From assembly GCA_965217265.1 (NCBI GenBank), contig CBDCHP010000007.1, forward strand, positions 1-64,000: DNA of 64,000 nt, read 5' to 3'. Positions 44,244 to 53,645 of this stretch are shown in pieces. The notes beneath the pieces were generated by a model that ran no database searches, was not told the origin of the DNA, and saw only the letters and a list, made by a program, of their open reading frames with translations. The DNA is from JAGRGG01 sp965217265 (lineage in GTDB: Bacteria; Pseudomonadota; Alphaproteobacteria; Geminicoccales; Geminicoccaceae). Each line of letters opens with the position of its first letter. The first letter of the stretch is position 1. The position numbers were made by a program, and so were the translations under genes.

Positions 44244-45292
44244 TACGCGATCCAAATTTGGTAGATAAGGCCGCTAGCCAGTGATCCGACGAGCGCCAAG
44301 CCGATGTAGAGGGCGAACACCGAGCGCTTGGCGAGCGCCCACACCGCGATCGCCGCCGGTAGTGAAGTCACGCCGCCCGCGACCAGGAAAGCCAGGCCCG
44401 CCCCAGGCGCCATGCCCCGATCCACCAGCCCCGACACGAGCGGCAGCGCGGCGTAACCGTTCAGGTAGGCCGGTACGCCGACGAGCGTGGCGAGCGCGAT
44501 CGAACCGATCCCGTCACCGCCGACGGCGCCCGCGACCCGTTCACCCGGCACGTACGCGACCATCAGGCTTTCCAGGACGAAGGCGAGCGTCAACCACTTG
44601 AACAAGAACAGGCTCGTTTTGGCACCTTCCCGAACGAACTTCCCGGCGCGCTCCTCATCGCGCCAGAAGGCCCATACGACCGGCTTGGGGTCTCGAACCT
44701 TCGAGCCCCCGCAGCCGCCGTTGCCAACGCCTTCGCGAAGCGGGTCGGCAAAGGCACCGCCGCGCGTCAATGCCAGCGTCGCGTAGCCCCCGAACAGTCC
44801 CAGGCCGACGGCGGCCAGCGTCTTGGCGATCGCGAACTCCCATCCCAGAACGCCCGCGGTCAGAACGAACATGGACGGGTCGATCACCGGCGAGGCGAGC
44901 CAAAAGGCCATCACGGCCGACAACGGTACGCCCATCGCCAGTAGTGCTGCGATCAACGGAATAACCCCACACGAACAAAACGGCGACAACCCGCCGAAGG
45001 CCGCCGCAAGCGCGATCATCAGCACGGGCGAACCCGTGAACGCCCTGCCGATCAGGTTGTCCGCACCGCTCGCACCAGCGAACGCGGCCAGCCCGATGGA
45101 CAAGAGCACGTAGGGTGCGGTGTCGATCAGATTGCGCAGCGTGAAGGCTGCGCTCTCACGCCCCTGCCCCGGATCGAGCAGCGCGATGGCGAGCAGGATC
45201 ACAGCGGACGCGAGCCAGACGCGCTCTTGCATCCAAAGGCGTCGCATGAGCGATCCGCCCCGCGCACCAAGTTGGAGAACGGCCTCATTCAT
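44243..45292 (-). CDS. ArsP/YraQ-like permease
   Basis: A 349-residue protein with about eight membrane helices, in the DUF318/ArsP family. The conserved SPFCSCGVIPLIAALLAMG with the paired cysteines is seen, along with GNGGCGGSK in a central loop and VGVPAYLNGYAALPLVSGL in the repeat half. ArsP proteins export trivalent organoarsenicals; other members move unknown solutes. The start ATG 45292 lacks a clear ribosome site. It lies behind a thiol-type ArsR, which suggests a metalloid or sulfur-linked stress. Confidence 0.82.
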   Translation of the reverse strand: MNEAVLQLGARGGSLMRRLWMQERVWLASAVILLAIALLDPGQGRESAAFTLRNLIDTAPYVLLSIGLAAFAGASGADNLIGRAFTGSPVLMIALAAAFGGLSPFCSCGVIPLIAALLAMGVPLSAVMAFWLASPVIDPSMFVLTAGVLGWEFAIAKTLAAVGLGLFGGYATLALTRGGAFADPLREGVGNGGCGGSKVRDPKPVVWAFWRDEERAGKFVREGAKTSLFLFKWLTLAFVLESLMVAYVPGERVAGAVGGDGIGSIALATLVGVPAYLNGYAALPLVSGLVDRGMAPGAGLAFLVAGGVTSLPAAIAVWALAKRSVFALYIGLALVGSLASGLIYQIWIA

Positions 45293-45347
45293 AACGATAT
45301 CACTAGGTTATTAGTTATTTGAAGCAAAAGGAAAAGCACTTGGGTCA

Positions 45348-45662
45348 TCACGCCGCGTCCTCCCGCACGCGCGACACGCCCATGCAGCACTGATCGGTCA
45401 AGAACGCGATCGTCCGGTCGATCGCACCGTAGTCCACACGGTTGTGAACCTCGCGTCCGCGCCGTTCCTGGACGACGAGGCCGGCATCGACGAGCGTTCG
45501 CAGGTGATGCGCCAGTGTCGATGGGGCCAACCCCATATGAGCGGACAGTTCGCCGACGATCAAGCCGTCGTCGCCGGCCCGCACGAGCAGACGGAACAGG
45601 TCGAGCCGGACTTCGTGGCCGAGCGCGGCAAGGGCGCGGGCGGTATGAGCGGAGACGGTCAT
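45348..45662 (-). CDS. ArsR-family repressor
   Basis: A 104-residue winged-helix regulator: LAALGHEVRLDLFRLLVRAG, then LSAHMGLAPSTLAHHLRTLVDAGLV (recognition helix), then QERRGREVHNRVDY. The C-terminal TDQCCMGV carries two adjacent cysteines near 92-93 that could bind As(III) or another thiophilic metal; the canonical CxC in the recognition helix is absent. A perfect palindrome lies in its own promoter. The start codon falls at the predicted transcript start. Confidence 0.9.
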   Translation of the reverse strand: MTVSAHTARALAALGHEVRLDLFRLLVRAGDDGLIVGELSAHMGLAPSTLAHHLRTLVDAGLVVQERRGREVHNRVDYGAIDRTIAFLTDQCCMGVSRVREDAA

Positions 45663-45668
45663 GCGCCA

Positions 45669-45696
45669 AACATAACCAATAAAATGGTTATGTCAA
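45669..45696 (-). promoter_or_regulatory. arsR promoter with overlapping palindromic operator
   Basis: On the minus strand TTGACA (45696-45691) and TATGTT (45674-45669) form a near-consensus sigma-70 promoter with a 16-base spacer. Between them lies CATAACCA-6 nt-TGGTTATG (45671-45692), an exact 8+8 inverted repeat that touches both hexamers. This placement would let bound ArsR block polymerase. Seven bases beyond the -10 is the arsR ATG, so the mRNA may be leaderless. Confidence 0.7.
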
Positions 45697-45795
45697 GGCG
45701 GATTGGGCACGATCGGGGATCTTGCGGCCGCTTGCTCTCAAAGGCTAGTTTCCGCGGGCCAATTTCAGCCACGCGAACGATCCAGGGAGAGCCGC

Positions 45796-46908
<1,113 letters not shown>

Positions 46909-46981
46909 AGCCGGGACGGCGGAACCGGACAGGGCGGACGAACGCTGTGTCTTTTAAGAACCCGTACATTTGGAGAATGCT

Positions 46982-47821
46982 TTGGAGATCACGGCCGAGA
47001 CCCGCAGCTTCGCCGGGCGTCAACTGACGCTCCAGCACGGCTCCAGCACGACCGGGACCGACATGGCGTTCTCGGTCTACCTGCCGCCGCAGGCGGAGGA
47101 CCGGGCGTGCCCCGTCCTCTACTACCTCTCGGGCCTGACCTGCACCTGGGAGAACGTGACCTCGAAGGGCTTCTTTCAGCCCCACGCCGCCGAGCACGGG
47201 CTGATCGTCGTCTGCCCGGACACGAGCCCGCGCGGCCTGGACCTGCCGTGCGAGCACGACGACTACGATTTCGGCTCCGGGGCCGGGTTCTACGTCGACG
47301 CGACCCAGAGCCCCTGGGACGCGAACTACCAGATGTACAGCTACGTCACCCGCGAACTGCCCGACCTCGTCAACGGCGCGTTTGCGACCAACCCGAAGCA
47401 GGTCGGCGTCACCGGGCACTCGATGGGCGGGCACGGCGCGCTGATCGTAGCACTGCGCAACCCCAACCTGTTCAAGAGCGTCTCCGCCTTCGCGCCGATC
47501 GCGTCCCCGATGCGCTGCCCCTGGGGCGAGAAGGCGCTCGCCCGCTACTTGGGCGAGGACCGCTACAACTGGCGCGCCTGGGACGCGACGGCGCTGTTGG
47601 AGGACGGGCACGAGGTGCGAGAGATCTTCGTCGACCAGGGCGAGGCCGACCCGTTCTTGGAGCGCGAACTGAAGCCCGACCTCCTGGTCGAGGCCTGCGA
47701 CAAGGCGGGCGTGTCGCTGCGCCTGCGCCGGCATCCGGGCTACGACCACTCCTACTACTTCATCAGCAGTTTCATGGATGCGCACCTGAAATGGCACGCC
47801 GAGCGGCTCGGGGCGGGTTGA
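46982..47821 (+). CDS. fghA: S-formylglutathione hydrolase
   Basis: A 279-residue esterase-D-type alpha/beta hydrolase. LYYLSGLTCTWENVTSKGFFQ, the nucleophile GHSMGGHGAL near residue 146, FVDQGEADPFLE with the Asp, and the His in RRHPGYDHSYYFISSF are present. It hydrolyses S-formylglutathione to formate and glutathione. TTG 46982 has GGAG six bases upstream; TTG 46970 is an alternative. Its end overlaps the convergent phosphatase gene by 50 bases. Confidence 0.92.
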   Translation: MEITAETRSFAGRQLTLQHGSSTTGTDMAFSVYLPPQAEDRACPVLYYLSGLTCTWENVTSKGFFQPHAAEHGLIVVCPDTSPRGLDLPCEHDDYDFGSGAGFYVDATQSPWDANYQMYSYVTRELPDLVNGAFATNPKQVGVTGHSMGGHGALIVALRNPNLFKSVSAFAPIASPMRCPWGEKALARYLGEDRYNWRAWDATALLEDGHEVREIFVDQGEADPFLERELKPDLLVEACDKAGVSLRLRRHPGYDHSYYFISSFMDAHLKWHAERLGAG

Positions 47822-48575
47822 GCGGGACGAGGTCGGCCGGGATCAGGCCCGCCGTCTCCGGCCGGGCCTGGAGCGCTCGCCCGATGCGCCCGTCGCGGGC
47901 GACGACGAGGCCCGAGAGCGGCCCACCCTTGGCGGCGTTGCTGTCGAGATGAACCACGTGCCCGCCACAGTCGTTCGCGCGGGTGAACAGCGTCCCGCGG
48001 CTGATCGGGTCGTGGCCGATCAGGACGGTGTGGCCGGGCGGGATCGCCTCGACCCAGTCGTAGCGGCGCTGGGGCTTACCGTCCGGCCGCAGCGCCGTGT
48101 CGGCTTGGCCGTAGAGGGCGCGGACCCGGGTCGAGGTCGAGAACGCGTCGCTCTTCAGCATCGCCGGCGCGAAGCCGCCGTGCGCGATTGTGACCGGGCC
48201 GAACCGGGCCGCGAAGGGTGTCCATGGGTAGCCATTCAGGAACCACGCCCGGACCTCGGGTGCGGCGGCGAGTTCGTCCAGCGTGCGCACGACCGCCTCG
48301 CCCATCTTCACTGGGCGGCCGAGCAGCGCGCGGTAGACCTTGTCCTCGTGGTTGCCGCGCAGCCAGACGCCCTCCCCTTCGGCTTCGAGCCGCATGAAGC
48401 GTTCCAGGCAGCCGGCGCTGTCGGGGCCGCGGTCGACGAGGTCGCCGACGCTGACGGCGAAGAGGCCCGCGTCCGCGGCGTACGCCAGGAGCCGGTCGAG
48501 CAGGGCCGCGTGGCCGTGCACGTCGCCGATGACGAGGAAGTCACGGTCGGCGGGAAGATCAATCCTATCGGCCAT
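47772..48575 (-). CDS. Metallophosphoesterase (PrpA/Ser-Thr phosphatase-like)
   Basis: A 267-residue calcineurin-like phosphatase with all motifs: FLVIGDVHGHAALLDRLL, VGDLVDRGPDSAGC, WLRGNHEDKVYRAL, TIAHGGF and VLIGHDPISRG. This set matches small bacterial protein or diadenosine polyphosphatases. Substrate unknown. It overlaps tusA by 11 bases upstream. Its 3' end runs 50 bases into fghA. Confidence 0.87.
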   Translation of the reverse strand: MADRIDLPADRDFLVIGDVHGHAALLDRLLAYAADAGLFAVSVGDLVDRGPDSAGCLERFMRLEAEGEGVWLRGNHEDKVYRALLGRPVKMGEAVVRTLDELAAAPEVRAWFLNGYPWTPFAARFGPVTIAHGGFAPAMLKSDAFSTSTRVRALYGQADTALRPDGKPQRRYDWVEAIPPGHTVLIGHDPISRGTLFTRANDCGGHVVHLDSNAAKGGPLSGLVVARDGRIGRALQARPETAGLIPADLVPLNPPRAARRAISGAHP

Positions 48576-48798
48576 GCTTCACGATCTCGGTCACATGTCC
48601 GTCGTCGGTCTCGGCCTGCGCACGCAGGGCGTGGCCCTGCGCCTCGCAGAAGTGGACGAAGTCGCCCGGCGCCTTCGGGTCGGTCGTGCGAACGCGGAGG
48701 ACCTCGCCGGGGTCCAAGTCGCGCAGCCGCTTTTGCGCCTTCAAGACCGGTAGGGGGCAGGTCAGCCCCCTCGCGTCGAGTTCGTGCCCGTCCGTCAT
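48565..48798 (-). CDS. TusA-like sulfur carrier protein
   Basis: A 77-residue SirA/TusA-family protein: LDARGLTCPLPVLKAQKRLRDL contains the CPxP motif with the sulfur-carrying cysteine, and VRTTDPKAPGDFVHFCEAQGH is the second half. TusA carries persulfide sulfur for tRNA thiolation or Mo cofactor work. It lies between FghA/phosphatase and mobB-moeA, upstream and divergent of mobB. Confidence 0.9.
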   Translation of the reverse strand: MTDGHELDARGLTCPLPVLKAQKRLRDLDPGEVLRVRTTDPKAPGDFVHFCEAQGHALRAQAETDDGHVTEIVKHGR

Positions 48799-48880
48799 GC
48801 CGCTATTCTACCCCATGTTCCTTTGAAATTCCGCTGCAAAGCAGACCGGCGCCGGTACGTCAACCGTGGATTGAATTCTC

Positions 48881-49387
48881 GTGACGCGGGTGCTCGGCGT
48901 CGTCGGCTGGAAGAACAATGGCAAGACGACGCTCGTGGTCCGCCTCGTGGCGCACCTGACGGCAAATGGGCTCAAGGTCTCGACCGTCAAGCACGCCCAC
49001 CACAGCGTCGATCTCGACCAACCCGGCAAGGATACCCATCGCCACCGCGAGGCGGGCGCGCAAGAGGTAATGCTCGCCACGGCCAAGCGTTTTGCTCTGA
49101 TCCACGAGTTGCGCGACGCGCCGGAGCCGGGCCTAGAGGCGCTGCTGGCGCGCATGGCGCCGGTCGACCTTATCCTGGTCGAGGGTTTCAAGCGTGGGCC
49201 GCACCCCAAGATCGAGGTGCACCGGGCCGAGATCGGTACGAATCTGATCGCGGCGGATGATCCCACGGTGCGGGCCGTCGCCAGCGACGCGCCCTTGACC
49301 CGCCTGTCGATCCCCGTTCTCGACCTCGACGACACCGACGCCATCGCCAGGGCTACGCTGGCCTACGCCGAGCCTTACCCTCGATGA
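48881..49387 (+). CDS. mobB: MobB, molybdopterin-guanine dinucleotide synthesis GTPase
   Basis: A 168-residue P-loop protein: VLGVVGWKNNGKTTLVVRLV holds Walker A, VSTVKHAHHSVDLDQPGKDTHRHREAGA and LILVEGFKRGPHPKIEVHR are the diagnostic MobB segments. It assists MobA. GTG 48881 is the start (GTGACGCGG). It overlaps moeA by ATGA, so they form one unit. Confidence 0.93.
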   Translation: MTRVLGVVGWKNNGKTTLVVRLVAHLTANGLKVSTVKHAHHSVDLDQPGKDTHRHREAGAQEVMLATAKRFALIHELRDAPEPGLEALLARMAPVDLILVEGFKRGPHPKIEVHRAEIGTNLIAADDPTVRAVASDAPLTRLSIPVLDLDDTDAIARATLAYAEPYPR

Positions 49388-50643
49388 CGCGGCGGATCGT
49401 CGACGATTGCTTCGCACTGCCGGGTGCCGGCGCCATGATTAGTCTTCGCACCGCGCTCGACCGGCTGCGCGACGGGGTGGCGCCGGTGGTGGGAACAGAG
49501 CACGTCCCGCTCGATACCGCGTTCGGCCGCATCCTGGCCGAGGACGCGATCGGGGCACGCGACGTGCCGGCCTTCGACAACGTCGCGGTCGACGGCTACG
49601 CCTTTTGCGCCGAGGGCCTGGCACCGGGGCCGGTCCGCCTCCACCCCGGTCGGGCGGCGGCGGGGCACCCGTTCGAGGGCGCCCTGCCGCCGGGGGCGTG
49701 CCTGCGCGTCCTGACCGGGGCGCCGATGCCAAGCGGCGCCGACACGGTGGTGATGCAAGAGGAGGTCCGGCTAGAGGTCGACGGCGTCGTGCTGCCCGAC
49801 GGCTTCAAGGCGGGCGCCAACCGGCGGCGGCGCGGCGAGGACATTTCAAAAGGTGCAACGGTGCTGGCGGCCGGGCGGCGGATCGGCGCGCCGGAGGTCG
49901 GCGTGCTGGCCGAGTTGGGGCTGGCGGAGGTGCCGGTCTTTCGGCCGCTTCGGGTCGCCTTGTGCTCGACCGGCGACGAGATCGTGCCGGTCGGGGCGCC
50001 GTTACCGCCGGGTGGCGTCTACGACGCCAACCGGTCGATGCTGAAGGCCCTCTTGTCCCGGCTGCCGATCACGCTCAGCGACCTCGGCATCCTGCCCGAC
50101 GACGGCGCGAAGGTCGCCGCTACCCTGCACGACGCGGCAGCGACGCACGACGTCGTCCTCGCCTCGGGGGGGGCCTCGGGCGGCGACGAGGACCACGTCG
50201 TTCGAACGGTGGCGCGGGACGGGGACGTGCACTTCTGGCGCATCGCCCTGAAGCCCGGCCGGCCGCTCGCCTTCGGCTCCCTCGATGATTGCTTGTTCAT
50301 CGGCCTACCCGGCAACCCGGTCGCGGCCGCAGTCTGCTTCGTGCGCCTCGCCCGGCCGGTGCTGCTGCGCCTCGCAGGGGCCGCGTGGGGGGAGCCGCGC
50401 GCCCTTCCGGTCCGCGCCGCATTCGCCATGACGAAGAAGCCGGGCCGGACCGAGATGCTGCGCGGCCGGCTCGTCGCCGACGAGGACGGCATCGCCGTCG
50501 AGCGGATCAGGCGCGAGGGCTCGGGCATCCTCACCTCGCTCACCGACGCGGACGGGCTGGTCGAGATCGGCGCCGAGGTTGTGCAGGTGGCGCCGGGCGA
50601 CCCCGTTCCCTACTATAGCTTCGCCGAACTGGGCGCGGTCTAA
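49384..50643 (+). CDS. moeA: Molybdopterin molybdenumtransferase MoeA
   Basis: A 419-residue MoeA. VPAFDNVAVDGYAF, LTGAPMPSGADTVVMQE, RRRGEDISKGATVL, LCSTGDEIVPVGAP, VLASGGASGGDEDHV, KPGRPLAFG and LPGNPVAAAVCF are present. It inserts molybdate into adenylylated molybdopterin. Length and domain order are typical. The N-terminal 17 residues are an extension before MISLRTALDRL; ATG 49435 could be the true start, but the overlap with mobB favours 49384. Confidence 0.93.
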   Translation: MTRRIVDDCFALPGAGAMISLRTALDRLRDGVAPVVGTEHVPLDTAFGRILAEDAIGARDVPAFDNVAVDGYAFCAEGLAPGPVRLHPGRAAAGHPFEGALPPGACLRVLTGAPMPSGADTVVMQEEVRLEVDGVVLPDGFKAGANRRRRGEDISKGATVLAAGRRIGAPEVGVLAELGLAEVPVFRPLRVALCSTGDEIVPVGAPLPPGGVYDANRSMLKALLSRLPITLSDLGILPDDGAKVAATLHDAAATHDVVLASGGASGGDEDHVVRTVARDGDVHFWRIALKPGRPLAFGSLDDCLFIGLPGNPVAAAVCFVRLARPVLLRLAGAAWGEPRALPVRAAFAMTKKPGRTEMLRGRLVADEDGIAVERIRREGSGILTSLTDADGLVEIGAEVVQVAPGDPVPYYSFAELGAV

Positions 50644-51041
50644 TCAAAGCCCTTGGCGTGGACGAAGCAGAGCTTGTTGCCCTCGGGGTCGCGGCAGTAG
50701 GCGCCGTAATAGTCGGGGGCGTAGTGGGCGCGGATGCCGGGCGCCCCCTCGTCGGAGCCGCCGTTCGCAAGGGCCGCCGCCCAGGCCGCGTCGACGGCGC
50801 CGCGATCGGGTGCGGCGAAGCTCACCTGCGCGCCGTTGCCGGGGGTCGCCGGCCGGCCGTTGAACGGGAACTGCACCCAGAACTGCGGCCAGCGCCGCCC
50901 CGGCCGGCACCAGTATTCGCCGTCGGGACCGCCGTCGTCCTCGCGCGGCATCCGCTCAAGGCCGAGCGGCGCGAGAGCGGCGTCGTAGAAGCGGGCCACG
51001 CGCTCCATGTCCCGCGCGCCGACGATGACGTGGCTGAACAT
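50640..51041 (-). CDS. VOC (glyoxalase-fold) family protein
   Basis: A 133-residue single-module vicinal oxygen chelate protein: MFSHVIVGARDMERVARFYDAALAPLGLERM is the typical start with the first metal His, and YYGAYCRDPEGNKLCFVHAKGFD the end with the second part. The substrate is not known. ATG 51041 is chosen; a longer frame reaches into repeat copy 6 and is not supported. Its stop overlaps the moeA stop. Confidence 0.85.
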   Translation of the reverse strand: MFSHVIVGARDMERVARFYDAALAPLGLERMPREDDGGPDGEYWCRPGRRWPQFWVQFPFNGRPATPGNGAQVSFAAPDRGAVDAAWAAALANGGSDEGAPGIRAHYAPDYYGAYCRDPEGNKLCFVHAKGFD

Positions 51042-51057
51042 TGTGCGGTTTCCATCA

Positions 51058-51195
51058 TGAACGCTTCGCGTCCGCTGCGCGGGGCTTTTCTCTTTTTTGC
51101 TAGTTGTTCTCGAACTTGGCCTCAACGCCGAGGGCCAGCCTCGGACAAAGCGAAAAAAGAAGAAAGAAGCCCGCGCGGCAGCGCACGCGAAGCCT
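51058..51195. repeat. Dispersed palindromic element, copy 6
   Basis: TGAACGCTTCGCGTCCGCTGC at the left and CAGCGCACGCGAAGCCTTC at the right are the arms; the tip of the right arm has one change (CCTTC for CGTTC). The core GAACTTGGCCTCAACG then AGGGCCAGCCTCGGACAAAG is like copies 1 and 4. It begins 16 bases upstream of the VOC start and ends 4 bases from the DUF4170 stop, between two minus-strand genes. Confidence 0.85.
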
Positions 51196-51199
51196 TCTC

Positions 51200-51445
51200 C
51201 TAACTCCCCTCGACGATCTGCCCCGGCACGTCGGGGTCGAGCAGGCGGTGCAGGTGGACGATGAAGTAGCGGGTGTGCGCGTCGTCGACGGTCTGCTGCG
51301 CCTTTGAGCGCCACGCCCGCTCGGCCTCGGCGTAGTTCGGGAACATGCCGACGATGTCGATCTTGGACAAGTCGGCGAAGTCGAGACCGCGCGGGTCGGT
51401 GAGTTCGCCGCCGAAGACGAGGTGGAGAAGCTGCTGTCCGGCCAT
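51200..51445 (-). CDS. DUF4170-like small protein
   Basis: An 81-residue protein: MAGQQLLHLVFGGELTDPRG, then DIVGMFPNYAEAERAWRSKAQ and VDDAHTRYFIVHLHRLLDP. This is the pattern of the DUF4170 family of alphaproteobacteria, which has no known role. ATG 51445 is the start that fits the family; the frame stays open to 51484. The stop TAG lies next to repeat copy 6. Confidence 0.8.
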   Translation of the reverse strand: MAGQQLLHLVFGGELTDPRGLDFADLSKIDIVGMFPNYAEAERAWRSKAQQTVDDAHTRYFIVHLHRLLDPDVPGQIVEGS

Positions 51446-51499
51446 CGCGGGTCTCCCGGTTCGGGTGTGCCGCCTTTGTTGCACGGCAGCAACGCGGCT

Positions 51500-52099
51500 T
51501 CAACCGTGGGGGCTGCCGAGCGACCGGACGGCCGCGGCGACGCGCCCGGCGGCCGCGGGCGCCATGCGGCCGAGATAGGCGGCGTGAACGCGGGCCGCAG
51601 CGATCAGGTCGGACGCGCCGGCGAGGGCGCCGAGGCCGTTTTCCGCCTTAAAGCAGACGAGGGCGGCACCGGCGTCGAGGGCGGCGATCGCGTCGTCCCG
51701 ATCCGAGACGCGAACGATGGTGGCGACGCCCGCCGTTCGCGCCGCGTGGAGCCGCCGGGCGCGGGTCGCGCGCTCGGATCCGGCGAGGACGAGCACCGAT
51801 GCACGCCGTAGCGCCGCCCTGAGCAGCGGGTCCGGGCAGGCGTCGGCGTAACCGACGGGGGTCGGCCGGGTGCCGGCGACGGTCAGGAGTTGCGCGATCG
51901 GGGCGATCTCGCCACGGTCGTCGGTGGCGGGGTAGAGGGCGCTCGGGCGCGGGCCGCCGACCCTGGGCAGGGCCGCGGCGGTGCCGGGGTCGTCGCCGTG
52001 CGCCGCCGCCGCGACCGCGACGACGAGGGCGGCGGCGGGCGACCCAACGAAGCAGGCGGCGGCGGCCTCGACGGCGGCGGCGAGGGCGGCGTCGCTCAT
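51500..52099 (-). CDS. Ala-rich protein of unknown function
   Basis: A 199-residue protein that I cannot assign. It is very rich in alanine, with no signal or membrane segment. Alternating strand/helix-like stretches (LVVAVAAAAHGD, ASVLVLAGSERATRARRLHAAR, TIVRVSDRDDAIAALDAGAALVCF) could be an alpha/beta fold. It overlaps the DUF302 gene by four bases. It may be in one transcript with DUF302 and DUF4170. Confidence 0.55.
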   Translation of the reverse strand: MSDAALAAAVEAAAACFVGSPAAALVVAVAAAAHGDDPGTAAALPRVGGPRPSALYPATDDRGEIAPIAQLLTVAGTRPTPVGYADACPDPLLRAALRRASVLVLAGSERATRARRLHAARTAGVATIVRVSDRDDAIAALDAGAALVCFKAENGLGALAGASDLIAAARVHAAYLGRMAPAAAGRVAAAVRSLGSPHG

Positions 52100-52566
52100 C
52101 GCGACAGCGCGTCGGCGGCGATGTCGGCCATGATGCCGTCCAATTCGTCGGCAAGCGCATCGAGCTTCTCGCCGCCGTCGTCGTAGGGGGCGAAGGCGAA
52201 GCCCGCCGTCTTCCAGGCCAAGGCAGAACCGCCGCCTTCGCGCTCGACGACGTAGAAGCGCAAGGGGGCCTCGATGCCGGCGGCGACGCTGGCGTCCAGC
52301 ATGCGCACCGCGTACGGGGCCGCGAACACGCCGACCACCTTGTTGCCGGCGATCTCCTCGCCGATCTGCTCCGCCCCGACCGTGGCGCTCGCCTCTGTCA
52401 CCTTGTTGAGCGGGCTCGACTCGATCGCGGCGTCGAGCCCGGCGGCGAGGTCCTGCCAGCCGGCGTCGGTTCCCTCGATCTTCCAGCCCTCGATCGCGTC
52501 GGGCAGGGGACCGGCCAGGGCCGGCGGGGCGGCGAGCAGGAAGGCGAGAGCGGCAAGGCGCAGCAT
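52096..52566 (-). CDS. Secreted DUF302-family protein
   Basis: A 156-residue protein with a signal peptide (MLRLAALAFLLAAPPALAG). EIAGNKVVGVFAAPYAVRMLDASVAAGIEAPLRFYVVE and AFAPYDDGGEKLDALADELDGIM fit the DUF302 core. Members are periplasmic and unassigned. ATG 52566 faces divergently the membrane protein at 52719. Confidence 0.8.
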   Translation of the reverse strand: MLRLAALAFLLAAPPALAGPLPDAIEGWKIEGTDAGWQDLAAGLDAAIESSPLNKVTEASATVGAEQIGEEIAGNKVVGVFAAPYAVRMLDASVAAGIEAPLRFYVVEREGGGSALAWKTAGFAFAPYDDGGEKLDALADELDGIMADIAADALSR

Positions 52567-52718
52567 GAGGGTGTATCCTTCAACGTGATCGAGGCGGGCA
52601 CCCTGCCAGGAAACGGCCGGGCCGCGAAGCCCCGCTGACGCGAACTTTATAGGAATACTTGCCTAAAAAAGGTTTCCGTCGTAAGTTCCGCCGCGACAGT
52701 AACGGGGGACGATCGGCG

Positions 52719-53645
52719 ATGGACGAGACGGGCGCGGCGTACCGGGTGGCACTGACCCGCGTCGCGGGCGAGGGCTTCAACTTCGGGCGGCTCTTGGCCC
52801 GGGTCCAAGCGCTGGAGGCGCGGCTGACCGCCTGCCCGCCCTCGCCCGAGCGCGGCGCCGTGGTCGAGCACGTCAAGCGGGCGGCGAGCGCCGTCGAGGC
52901 CGGCCGGGTCGAGCTGGCGTGGCACCTGATCAAGGCGGCGGAGCGGCTCGAACTCCACCTCGTCACCGACGCGACCGTGGCGGCGCGGCTGGAGACGCTC
53001 AAGGCCGAACTGCCCGAGCGGCTGCGGCCGGAGGCTGCGGCACCCATCGTGGCGCTGTTGTCCGCCGTTCGCGACGAGACGGGTGCCTTCAAGCCGGGCC
53101 TGCGCGAGACGGTGATCGAGGCGCTGCGCCTGCGCGACCGCTACGTCGACGATCTGTTCGCCGCCAAGACCCGCGTGCAGAGCCGGCTCAAGGTGCTGAG
53201 CGCCTGCCTGTTCGCGGCGCTGTTCTGCCTCGCCTTCACCCTCATCGGTTTCGACGGTCTCCTGGGCGCGTTTCTCGGCCTGCCGGCGCAGCAGGGCGTC
53301 GCCGAGGTCGCCTCGCTCGGCGTCGTGCTGCTCGCCCTCCTACTCGGCACGATCGGCGCCTGCCTCTCGGCGATGCTGAGCTTCACCTACCTCGACCAAG
53401 CCCCGGACGCCTACGAGGGCCTGAGCGTGACGGCGGTCCGGCCGCTGATCGGCGCCACCTCGGGCCTCGTCGCGCTCATGCTGGCGGCGAGCGGGCTGAT
53501 CGACCTCGGCGGCGACGGGCTGACCTTGAGCTTCCTCGCGCTCGCACTCGGCTTCTCGGAGCGGCTGGTGCTCGGCACCGTGCGGCGGCTGGAGGCCCGC
53601 GCCGGCGGGGCGCCGCCGCCCGTCCAAGATCAGCGGCCGGCGTGA
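52719..53645 (+). CDS. Membrane protein with long soluble N-terminal helical part, unknown
   Basis: A 308-residue protein from ATG 52719 behind GGGGGAC. Residues 1 to about 160 are helical and charged (RVQALEARLTACPPSPERGAV, LAWHLIKAAERLELHLV, ALRLRDRYVDDLFAAKTRV). Then come about four hydrophobic segments (LSACLFAALFCLAFTLIGF, VVLLALLLGTIGACLSAML, LIGATSGLVALMLAASGLI, LTLSFLALALGFSERLVLG). I recognise no family. Its end overlaps soxG by 16 bases convergently. Confidence 0.65.
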   Translation: MDETGAAYRVALTRVAGEGFNFGRLLARVQALEARLTACPPSPERGAVVEHVKRAASAVEAGRVELAWHLIKAAERLELHLVTDATVAARLETLKAELPERLRPEAAAPIVALLSAVRDETGAFKPGLRETVIEALRLRDRYVDDLFAAKTRVQSRLKVLSACLFAALFCLAFTLIGFDGLLGAFLGLPAQQGVAEVASLGVVLLALLLGTIGACLSAMLSFTYLDQAPDAYEGLSVTAVRPLIGATSGLVALMLAASGLIDLGGDGLTLSFLALALGFSERLVLGTVRRLEARAGGAPPPVQDQRPA

